Positions 1 through 7,549 of a stretch of 33,162 nucleotides of DNA are shown here, one piece after another; position 1 is the first letter of the stretch; every line of letters begins with the position of its first letter. The DNA lies in assembly GCA_012842575.1 (NCBI GenBank), contig DUSP01000133.1, positions 1 through 33,162 on the forward strand, read 5' to 3'. Below the pieces are notes generated by a model. The model searched no databases, had not been told where the DNA came from, and was given only the letters and a program-made list of their open reading frames with translations. Position numbers and translations under genes: made by a program. Source of the DNA: Clostridia bacterium. Its GTDB lineage: Bacteria > Bacillota > Sulfobacillia > DUSP01.

Positions 1-429
1 CCCAGAGTGAGGGCCGACCTGGGTTACCCGCCTCTCGTCACGCCGACAAGCCAGATCGTCGGATCCCAAGCCGTGCTTAACGTGCTCCTCGGAGAGCGCT
101 ACAAGATGGCTACCAACGAGGTTAAGGCCTATCTCAGGGGCCTTTACGGAAAACCTCCAGGGGAAGTCAACGAAGAGGTCCGCAAGAAGGTAATAGGCGA
201 TGAGGAACCCGTGACGGTGCGTCCCGCAGACCTGCTCGAACCCGGACTCGAGGCCGCTAAACATGAGGCCGGCATGTACGTGCAACAACCTGAGGACGTC
301 CTCACATACGCTCTGTTTCCCCAGGTCGCTCCCAAGTTCCTTAAAGAAAAGCTCGCCCGCGCCACTCGAGTCGATTATGACATCATGGAACGAGCTGAGG
401 AAATGGGCGGAGGCTTTTACCCTGCTTAG
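1..429 (+). CDS. Oxaloacetate decarboxylase alpha subunit / pyruvate carboxylase subunit B, C-terminal part (5' truncated by window)
   Basis: Frame open from base 1 (PRVRADLGYPPLVTPTSQIVGSQAVLNVLLGERYK..). The PPLVTPTSQIVG.QAV.NVL.GERYK motif is typical of the conserved carboxylase domain of these enzymes. Confidence 0.85.
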   Translation, partial: PRVRADLGYPPLVTPTSQIVGSQAVLNVLLGERYKMATNEVKAYLRGLYGKPPGEVNEEVRKKVIGDEEPVTVRPADLLEPGLEAAKHEAGMYVQQPEDVLTYALFPQVAPKFLKEKLARATRVDYDIMERAEEMGGGFYPA

Positions 430-534
430 TGCCGGGCTCTAGGTTTCGGGCACTGATCTCCAAGGGAATGTCATAGCTGGCTTTATTTTCCCGCGACGCG
501 GGCTTAGGAGTGGTATAACATTCCTCCTGTATGG

Positions 535-540
535 TATACT
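535..540 (+). promoter_or_regulatory. Putative extended -10 (TGGTATACT) for the first AbrB/PIN pair
   Basis: TG at 532-533 and TATACT at 535-540, about 33 nt upstream of the GTG start at 573; GGTATA also occurs at 512-517. Confidence 0.4.
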
Positions 541-572
541 ATTGCAGCGCAGTGATACTGGAGGGATGTAAA

Positions 573-863
573 GTGCCCAAGATTGTCTCAGTATCATCAA
601 AAGGATGGGTAGTTATACCTAAAGAACTACGAAAACGTCATAATATCCGGCCGGGCTCCAAAGTGCTCTTTATCGAAGCGGAAGATGGACTGACTCTGGT
701 TCCGTTGGCGAAGGATCCAATAAAGAACCTAAAAGGCGTTCTGAAAGGCTATCCATTGGTAGACGACCTTCTTGAGATGAGGAGGCAGGAGGCCGCTGGT
801 GAAGAAATACGTATTGGACAGTCATGCAATACTGACGTATCTAACGGATCAGACCGGCAATAA
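573..863 (+). CDS. AbrB/SpoVT (MazE-fold) antitoxin
   Basis: GTG start at 573 preceded by GGAGGG. Protein MPKIVSVSSKGWVVIPKELRKRHNIRPGSKVLFIEAEDGLTLVPL has a swapped-hairpin AbrB pattern. It overlaps the next ORF (PIN). Confidence 0.85.
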   Translation: MPKIVSVSSKGWVVIPKELRKRHNIRPGSKVLFIEAEDGLTLVPLAKDPIKNLKGVLKGYPLVDDLLEMRRQEAAGEEIRIGQSCNTDVSNGSDRQ

Positions 864-1206
864 CGTGGTTGAGGCCCTGCTACTCGAGGCTGAACAAGGT
901 AAAGCTGAGCTACTGCTATCAGTGATCAACCTCGGAGAGGTGGCATATATTATTGAAAGACGCCTCGGACGAAGCCAAAGAAATCTCATACTCATGAACA
1001 TAGAAGTCCTCCCGGTAAAACTTATCGATGCATCCAAAGACCTCGCACTTAAGGCGGCCGCGCTAAAAGCCCGGTACGCAATTGCTTTCGCGGATTGCTT
1101 TGCCGCTGCACTGGCCCAATGGTTCGGGGCATCGGTCTTAACCGGTGACCCCGAATTCAAGAAGATTCAGGATGTCGTGCCAGTAGAATGGTTAAAGAAG
1201 TCCTGA
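799..1206 (+). CDS. PIN-domain ribonuclease toxin (VapC-like)
   Basis: GTG start with GGAGGCAGGAGG upstream. MKKYVLDSHAILTYL..INLGEVAYI..YAIAFADCFAAALA..LTGDPEF carries the PIN acidic residues. Confidence 0.85.
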   Translation: MKKYVLDSHAILTYLTDQTGNNVVEALLLEAEQGKAELLLSVINLGEVAYIIERRLGRSQRNLILMNIEVLPVKLIDASKDLALKAAALKARYAIAFADCFAAALAQWFGASVLTGDPEFKKIQDVVPVEWLKKS

Positions 1207-1291
1207 ACGGTCCGGAAGCTAACATTTTGTTACATGGCCCCGGAAACCCCGCTAATTAACAAAACTGTCACTTGAAAGGGGGCTATTTTTA

Positions 1292-1320
1292 TTTACCGCC
1301 CTGGTACCGGATGCTATAAT
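1292..1320 (+). promoter_or_regulatory. Putative sigma-A promoter of the first SLH gene (TTTACC - 17 nt - TATAAT with extended TGC)
   Basis: TTTACC 1292-1297 and TGCTATAAT ending at 1320, implying a 5' leader of roughly 280 nt before the GTG at 1610. Confidence 0.55.
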
Positions 1321-1609
1321 AGGCACTGTAATCCGCAGGTGGCAGATACAAGCCCTGTTTCAAAAGGGACCCAACCCAAGAAGGAAAATCCAGAAACTGA
1401 TCGAATCTATCCAATTACTGAAAATTCCAGGGTAACCGTGTCAAATCACGGCCTATCGGGTTTCGCTCTGGTAAAGAAGTTTCTCATTGAAGGGTTGGCC
1501 CAATAAAGTTTTATCGAAGGGGGGAATGCACGGAGCGATACCATCCCAGATCAAGAACATTCTCAAATTGTGAAGTAACCCATTAAGAGCAAAAGGAGGA
1601 AAAGAAATC

Positions 1610-3670
1610 GTGAGTAAGTTCCGCAAGATCCTAGTAGCAGCAGTAGTCCTGTCAATGGTGCTCAGCCTTGTCGGGACGGGCTTCGCTGCGGCGCCCAAGG
1701 TAGTCACCAAGGTATTTTCCGACACACAGGGCAAAGATTGCGAACAAGCCATGGCTATGCTCGGCGGTTTGGGAATCTACAAAGGTGACAGCGGCATAGG
1801 TGGACCCGCTCGCCCGGATGACCCGATCACCAGGGCCGAAGTCGCCGCGGTAGTCACCAGAATGCTCGGCAAAGAGAAGACCGCGAAAGCGATGGAGAAC
1901 TACGCTCCTCCGTTCGTGGACTCCGCGAAGATCCCGAGCTGGGCATGGGGTTACGTCTCCGTAGCGAGCTCCCTCGGCATCGTAAAAGGATACCCGGATG
2001 GATCCTTCGGGCCCAACAATAACGTGACGCATGCCGAGATGCTCGCCATGCTGGTCAGGGCTCTCGGGCATGACTCGCTCGTCAAGGGCGTCTGGCCCAC
2101 CAACTACATCGTGTACGGCCACAGCCTCGGTCTGACGGAAGGCGTCGAGGTCTTCGCCAACCTCCCCGCTACCCGCGGCGAAGTCGCTATAATGGCGGCC
2201 AATGCGATGGAAGCGGATGTGTACGATGAGGTGGCGGAGAAAGAAGCTGCGGGAACACTCCTTACAGGTGAACTGAGGTCAGGGTTCGAGAGCAGAGAAG
2301 GAACCGTTACCAAGGTGGATGTGGATAAGAGCGAGATCACCATTAAAGATGCTGACAACAAGGATCATATCGAGGATCTCGCGTCACAAGTAGTGCTGAT
2401 CGGAGTAAAGGACCTTGATGAACTGGTCAACCTTCATGTAAAGGCGGTACTGGTATCCGACAAGGTTGTAGTCATCGAGGTTACCGAAGAGGCCAACGTG
2501 ATTTCAGGTGTCCTCGACGAGATCAAAGCGGACAAAGACCAGATTGTCCTTGAGGACGGCACCAAGATCGACTACGATCCTGCCGACACTGATGTTGTCA
2601 TCAACGGTGAAGAAGGCTTCGACGTAGAAGATAAGCTGGTTAAGCTTCTGGCTGGGGCCGATGCAGACATCACTGTCAAGGTAGTGATGGGCGAAGGCGA
2701 CGATAAGGATGTGGCAAAGGTTATTCGCGCTGAAGTATTCGATGCGCCCGACACCTACCTCAAGAGTGACCCCGACATAGCGGAGACCGAGGACGAAGAC
2801 AACACGATCACTGTGGCTGACCTAGTGTACAAGAGCGACGAAGTTATTGTTGACGATGACACCACCATCACCCTTGACGGGGACGCAGCCGAGCTAGCAG
2901 ATCTCGAAAAGGACATGGTGGTATACGTCGCGACAAAGGGCGCCAAGGGCATCCTTAAGTCGGATACGGAGACGCCAGTCGCCTTTAAGATCGCGGCCTA
3001 TAGCGAGGCTAAAGATGGCAAATTCGTAAGTGCCACCAAGTACCGCGTTTCTGCCACAGAATATTACTACAAAGTAAAGTACGAAGTGGACGACAAGGAT
3101 TACACGATACGGATGTCGAGCAAGTTTACACTGCCGGACGACCTGCATCCGGGAGACGTCATCAAGATAGTCCTGAATGCGGACGGCTACGGCCGGAACA
3201 TAGTACAGGTGACTGCGGCCACAAATTACGTGAAGATACTTGGTGTGGCTACCGTCAGTGACGCAGTGTACTCGGTCACCGTCGACAGGGCTGGCGAAGA
3301 ACAGGAATACGATGTTGCGGAAAGCAAGCGAGTTGAAGTTACAGCCACAGCCGTGCCAGGAACAGTCGGCGAACTTACACTTGTGGGCGACGAGGTTACC
3401 GGGTACATGCCGATAGATCTGGTAAAGAAAGGCGACGTAGCAGTTGAGTTCACGGTGGTCACCGCCGATGCCGATGCAGGAGTGGTTACTGTCAAGGACG
3501 CAGACGGTAACTACTATACCTCGGGAGATGACGTAGTCGTCTACAAGGAAAAGAAAGCTGACAGTAAAGAAGTCGGTGATTACATCGGCGTTGCCGGGCT
3601 CTCTAAAGGCGACAAGGTATATGTCGGCCTCGACGGTTCAAAAGTAGCCTGGGTGCTGCTTAAGTACTAG
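1610..3670 (+). CDS. S-layer homology (SLH) domain surface protein, secreted
   Basis: GTG start after AAAAGGAGGAAAAG; signal peptide (FRKILVAAVVLSMVLSLVGTGFAA); three SLH-type repeats (..GIVKGYPDGSFGPNNNVTHAEMLAMLVRALG..) followed by an acidic beta-rich region. Confidence 0.9.
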   Translation: MSKFRKILVAAVVLSMVLSLVGTGFAAAPKVVTKVFSDTQGKDCEQAMAMLGGLGIYKGDSGIGGPARPDDPITRAEVAAVVTRMLGKEKTAKAMENYAPPFVDSAKIPSWAWGYVSVASSLGIVKGYPDGSFGPNNNVTHAEMLAMLVRALGHDSLVKGVWPTNYIVYGHSLGLTEGVEVFANLPATRGEVAIMAANAMEADVYDEVAEKEAAGTLLTGELRSGFESREGTVTKVDVDKSEITIKDADNKDHIEDLASQVVLIGVKDLDELVNLHVKAVLVSDKVVVIEVTEEANVISGVLDEIKADKDQIVLEDGTKIDYDPADTDVVINGEEGFDVEDKLVKLLAGADADITVKVVMGEGDDKDVAKVIRAEVFDAPDTYLKSDPDIAETEDEDNTITVADLVYKSDEVIVDDDTTITLDGDAAELADLEKDMVVYVATKGAKGILKSDTETPVAFKIAAYSEAKDGKFVSATKYRVSATEYYYKVKYEVDDKDYTIRMSSKFTLPDDLHPGDVIKIVLNADGYGRNIVQVTAATNYVKILGVATVSDAVYSVTVDRAGEEQEYDVAESKRVEVTATAVPGTVGELTLVGDEVTGYMPIDLVKKGDVAVEFTVVTADADAGVVTVKDADGNYYTSGDDVVVYKEKKADSKEVGDYIGVAGLSKGDKVYVGLDGSKVAWVLLKY

Positions 3671-3708
3671 TAATAACGAACGAAGAGAGCCCTAGGTAGG
3701 TAATCTAT

Positions 3709-3741
3709 ACAGGAGGAGGTTGGGATGATGCCTCCTCCTGT
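3709..3741 (+). terminator. Rho-independent terminator after the first SLH gene
   Basis: 11-bp perfect stem ACAGGAGGAGG / CCTCCTCCTGT with 11-nt loop, followed by TCCTTTTCT. Confidence 0.75.
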
Positions 3742-3848
3742 TCCTTTTCTAATACAATGGTTTCTAGTACAATGAGATGTACCGGAATCATGAGTACCAT
3801 GAGCTATTCGGGCCTATTAGGATTTCGCGAGGAAGGGAAGTGTAGACT

Positions 3849-5681
3849 GTGCTTTACGGTCCCCGTAGAGCCGAATCTTCGGGAAAGAAGAAATGCGTCT
3901 TCCCCGTCATTCTCGTGCTAGTCGCTTCTTTATGCCTATTCCCAGCAACAAGCCCTGTGTGTTTCGCAGCAATTGGTGATATTACCGGGCACTGGGCGCA
4001 AAAATCCATAGAGGTGGCACTTGCCAAGGGAATTATCCGCGGTTACGCCGACGGCACCTTCAAACCCGACAACCCCGTCACCCAGAACGAAGCGGTCATC
4101 ATGATCGTCCGGGGGATGGGATTAGAGCAGCAAGCCGGCCGGGAGACTGTCATCCCCCCTGAGTTTCAGAATCCCGAATTCGTGCCCGACTGGGCGGTCG
4201 GATACGTCGCCGTGGCGGTTAAGGAAGGGATCTTCACCGACGACGACCTCTCCTCCTTTGCCGGCTACAAAGACACGCCCCGTTGGAAAGCTGCGGTTTG
4301 GCTTGCCAGGGCAATGGGTCTCAGACCATCTTCAAGCCCACCGGAGTTTACAGACATGGCGGGCGTACCCTCTTGGGCCTTGGGATATATCACAGCCGCA
4401 TCCGAACGAGGGCTCGTGACGGGTACCGCCCCCGGAAGATTCAGTCCCCACTCTTCCGTCACTCGCGCCCAGATGGCCGCTCTTCTCTGCCGGTTCGACG
4501 AGAACGTCAGGAACTCCCTCGACGACCTCGAGGTGACGGGCGAGGTCACATCCATCTCTTTCACGGACGATACCATCACCGTGAAACCCCAGGGCCAAAC
4601 GAGCGCTCGGACCTTTACTTTGCGATCGGGTATCCCCGTATACGAAGGCGACACCAGGGTTCAGAGAAGCGCCATCTCCCAAGGGGATCAGGTGAGGCTG
4701 ATCCTCGATGCCCAGAACAGGGTCCAGTTCGCCGAAATCCTTCCCTCGTCCAGTACCATATCGGGCGTGCTTTCCTCCAAGCTCTCCATGCCCCAAGTGA
4801 GGCTGATAACCGTAGAATACGTCGACGAAGACGGAGAGGAGCAAGTCGACGACTTTACATTGGCTTCCGATGTCGTCATAGAGAAGGATGAAAAAAGCGC
4901 CACCTTTAACGACCTCTACATCAACGACCTTGTCACCGTTGTGCTGAGATCTGGAAAAGTCATCTCAATCAAGGCTGAAAGTCATTCTCGGGAACTCGAA
5001 GGCACTCTCAAGGCCCTGGCCTTCGGGGAAAAACCCATGCTCACCATCGAGACCGAAACGGGGACCAGGACGTACCCCATAGCCGAGGACGTCACCATCA
5101 AGAGGGACAAGACCAAGGTGGGACTCACCGCCCTCAGGGTTTCCGATAAAATCGAAATCGCGGTCGAGGGCGGGGAGATCACCGAGATCCAGGCGGAAGG
5201 GACCTCTGACACGGTGGAGGGAACTCTCGTCTCCATCACCATCGCCCAGCGGCCCGTGATTTCCGTGGAAACCGGCGACGGTACCGTAAACCTTCCTGTG
5301 GCTTCCGATGTCAGGGTGAAAGTAGGATCCGGTTCCGCTGCCCTGTCCGACCTTAAGGCGGGGTACCACGTGAAAGCGACCCTCGCCTATGGAGTCGTGA
5401 CCAAAATCGAAGCCACAGCGGGCGACATCCTCGATGAAGCCAGGGGAACGGTAGTGTACGTCGATACCAAGAACGACTCCTTCGTCCTGGATGAGACCGA
5501 ACCCGGAGCCGGCGAGGGTTTCCTCGTCGTCTCGGTGGAAGACGTGGTGGCCATCGTGCGGTTTGACGAGGTGGGCAACGCCATCGAGATGATCGAGAAA
5601 GGCGACAGGGTCATAGTGGTAGGTCACAGGGAAGCCGACAGGTTTGTGGCGACGTGCGTGGTGATTGTGGGGAGCGAATGA
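3849..5681 (+). CDS. SLH-domain surface protein with tandem beta-rich repeats
   Basis: GTG start preceded by GAGGAAGGGAAG; signal peptide; SLH repeats (IGDITGHWAQKSIEVALAKGIIRGYADGTFKPDNPVTQNEAVIMIVRGMG..); about five tandem ~70-aa beta modules after residue ~224. Confidence 0.88.
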   Translation: MLYGPRRAESSGKKKCVFPVILVLVASLCLFPATSPVCFAAIGDITGHWAQKSIEVALAKGIIRGYADGTFKPDNPVTQNEAVIMIVRGMGLEQQAGRETVIPPEFQNPEFVPDWAVGYVAVAVKEGIFTDDDLSSFAGYKDTPRWKAAVWLARAMGLRPSSSPPEFTDMAGVPSWALGYITAASERGLVTGTAPGRFSPHSSVTRAQMAALLCRFDENVRNSLDDLEVTGEVTSISFTDDTITVKPQGQTSARTFTLRSGIPVYEGDTRVQRSAISQGDQVRLILDAQNRVQFAEILPSSSTISGVLSSKLSMPQVRLITVEYVDEDGEEQVDDFTLASDVVIEKDEKSATFNDLYINDLVTVVLRSGKVISIKAESHSRELEGTLKALAFGEKPMLTIETETGTRTYPIAEDVTIKRDKTKVGLTALRVSDKIEIAVEGGEITEIQAEGTSDTVEGTLVSITIAQRPVISVETGDGTVNLPVASDVRVKVGSGSAALSDLKAGYHVKATLAYGVVTKIEATAGDILDEARGTVVYVDTKNDSFVLDETEPGAGEGFLVVSVEDVVAIVRFDEVGNAIEMIEKGDRVIVVGHREADRFVATCVVIVGSE

Positions 5682-5837
5682 GATCCTGCCCGTACTCGAG
5701 CATCGACCCGCAGAATCACAAAGACCTATAACTTTGCGAGGTAGGCGGCAACGAAATCGACAAAGCGTCGCAGATCATCACGGCGTGCGTTAATAACCGG
5801 GTTAGTTCAAGGATCAAACTCAACCTGGCTTCAAATG

Positions 5838-6049
5838 AGGGTGCGGTTTATCATGCCTTTCCTCCAACCGTTCGCGATAAAAAAGTTCCAAAAAGGGCTT
5901 GAAGTCAGCGGCACGAGCTAGGATTCGCTCTTCGTAATCCTCACGGAGTTTTGCGCTCTCGGTAGGTCCCTGCAATCTCTATAAGCTTCCTGTACCGCGC
6001 GTCACGCAGACCCTTCGGCAAACTTACTCCCCCTCCCACGTGACACCAT
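5838..6049 (-). pseudogene. Probable frameshifted gene remnant, family unknown
   Basis: Minus-strand fragments in different frames join as MVSRGRG / VSLPKGLRDARYRKLIEIAGT / ESAKLREDYEERILARAADFKPFLELFIANGWRKGMINRTLI*. The first break falls at a GGGGG run. Confidence 0.45.
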
Positions 6050-6124
6050 CTCCTTCAGGCCAACCGGTATTCCACGAACATATGGTATTATTTTTGGTGA
6101 TCTGTCAAATGTTGCTAACTTACA

Positions 6125-6484
6125 CTAAATCCATACCAGACCGAGATGCTTCATCAGCGCTCGTTCGATTTGCTTACGGAGGTTCGGCTCCTCAACTTCT
6201 CCGCATGGCTCCCTCAGACGGTCCTTTGAAATAGTTCGTATCTGGTGAGCCATGGCGATCGAGTCTCTGGGAAGTCCGGTCGACTCTTTCTTAAGAAAAA
6301 CTTCAGTTGGGTAAACCTTTCGCCCCTCGCGGAAGGACGTAAAGGGAACGACCGTAACGATCGGCAACGACTGGTTGACCTCATCAGCGGATATTACGAG
6401 TACAGGTCGGATCCCCCCTTGCTCGGATCCAATAACCGGATCGAGAACCGCCCAAAACACCCCCCATCGATGCGGCATCACCAT
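6125..6484 (-). CDS. MazF/PemK-like endoribonuclease toxin
   Basis: MVMPHRWGVFWAVLDPVIGSEQGGIRPVLVISADEVNQSLPIVTVVPFTS..: canonical G.RPV.V.S...N and VVP.TS MazF motifs; overlaps the upstream antitoxin. Confidence 0.85.
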   Translation of the reverse strand: MVMPHRWGVFWAVLDPVIGSEQGGIRPVLVISADEVNQSLPIVTVVPFTSFREGRKVYPTEVFLKKESTGLPRDSIAMAHQIRTISKDRLREPCGEVEEPNLRKQIERALMKHLGLVWI

Positions 6485-6759
6485 TCTCCCATCATCCTTG
6501 CGGTTTCGGCATCTGCCCTGTCAAACGCTGCCTGAATGTCGTCAAGATCCCGTAGGAACTCCGGGTCCTGGGCGGCCTCTGCCATAGCCTTCCGAAAATC
6601 CTTCCGCTCGAGCTCAGCGACGTACTTCTCTAGAGCCTGCCGTACGGCGGAATTCACCGATGGGATCTTTTTGCTGGAGGCAAGGGATCTAAGTTTGGCC
6701 AGTAGTGGTACAGGCAGGGTGAATGTTGCCTTTCGCACCTCAATGTGGTCTTCGCGCAT
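6478..6759 (-). CDS. Ribbon-helix-helix type antitoxin paired with the MazF-like toxin
   Basis: ATG at 6759 (MREDHIEVRKATFTLPVPLLAKLRSLASSKKIPSVNSAVRQALEKYVAELERKDF) with GGAAGGGA upstream; the stop overlaps the toxin start. Confidence 0.7.
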   Translation of the reverse strand: MREDHIEVRKATFTLPVPLLAKLRSLASSKKIPSVNSAVRQALEKYVAELERKDFRKAMAEAAQDPEFLRDLDDIQAAFDRADAETARMMGEW

Positions 6760-6935
6760 GGGGGCATCCCTTCCACTCAGATATTGTCTATGTGTATTGT
6801 ACTCGGGACTTGCATACACTACAAGCCCAAGGCCCAACCCATCCGGAGCGGCAAAGGGAGCCCCCTAAGCCTTTCTGCCCGATTTCGCTGTGTAAAGCGC
6901 AGCCTGTGCCTGTGCGGGAGTACTGCATGCGCGAG

Positions 6936-7385
6936 TTATCCCAGACCACCTCCCCACATCGAGTCGGCTCCCTGCATCATGGATAGAATACTCAGGAATA
7001 TCCGTGCGTGTGCGTATTCATCTCCCATGACGCTCATGATTATCGCCCTTATCTCGTCGTTTGGAGCATCGCGAGCCAAGAGCGCGTACTCTGATACGGC
7101 CTGAAGCTCGCCGTCAATACCTCTCCTCAGATCCTGTATGAATTGCTCTCTGTTGTACTCGAGCTCCTCTGCGACCGGAGGCACGAACATCCCCGTCTGT
7201 ATGTCTAAAATACCCGAGAAAATGCGGGCATGGCCATATTCATCGCCCGCGATGCTCATGATTATCGCCCTGATCTCGTCGTTTGGCGCTATGGTCGCCA
7301 TCTGGTTGTAGAAACTCGCATCTCGGAGCTCATCCTCTATGGCTTCCCTTACCCTATCTTCGAAAGAGCGAAAGTACTGAGGCAC
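6936..7385 (-). CDS. Ferritin-like / rubrerythrin-type diiron protein with internal duplication
   Basis: GTG start (MPQYFRSFEDRVREAIEDELRDASFYNQM..) with GGGAGGG upstream; two copies of APNDEIRAIIMS.xGDEYxHARIF and E..E helices. Confidence 0.75.
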   Translation of the reverse strand: MPQYFRSFEDRVREAIEDELRDASFYNQMATIAPNDEIRAIIMSIAGDEYGHARIFSGILDIQTGMFVPPVAEELEYNREQFIQDLRRGIDGELQAVSEYALLARDAPNDEIRAIIMSVMGDEYAHARIFLSILSMMQGADSMWGGGLG

Positions 7386-7449
7386 GTTGGACCCTCCCTT
7401 GCGGTCACCTCTTCTTTTCAGAATATGTGCTTTACCACCATTTCTGTGC

Positions 7450-7479
7450 TTGATTTCCTCCCCAAACCAGGTGTACAAT
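7450..7479 (+). promoter_or_regulatory. Putative sigma-A promoter of RND efflux operon (TTGATT - 18 nt - TACAAT)
   Basis: TTGATT 7450-7455, TACAAT 7474-7479; expected TSS ~7486, just before the palindrome at 7492. Confidence 0.6.
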
Positions 7480-7491
7480 GCACACTGTGCG

Positions 7492-7513
7492 ACTGACTGA
7501 CCGGTCAGTCAGT
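7492..7513. promoter_or_regulatory. Perfect 22-bp palindrome, likely TetR-family operator
   Basis: ACTGACTGACCGGTCAGTCAGT is its own reverse complement, lies just downstream of the -10, and a TetR regulator is encoded downstream in the same cluster. Confidence 0.75.
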
Positions 7514-7549
7514 GTCGCCCGAGAATGCAAACCAGGGGGTCAGGGGGTA

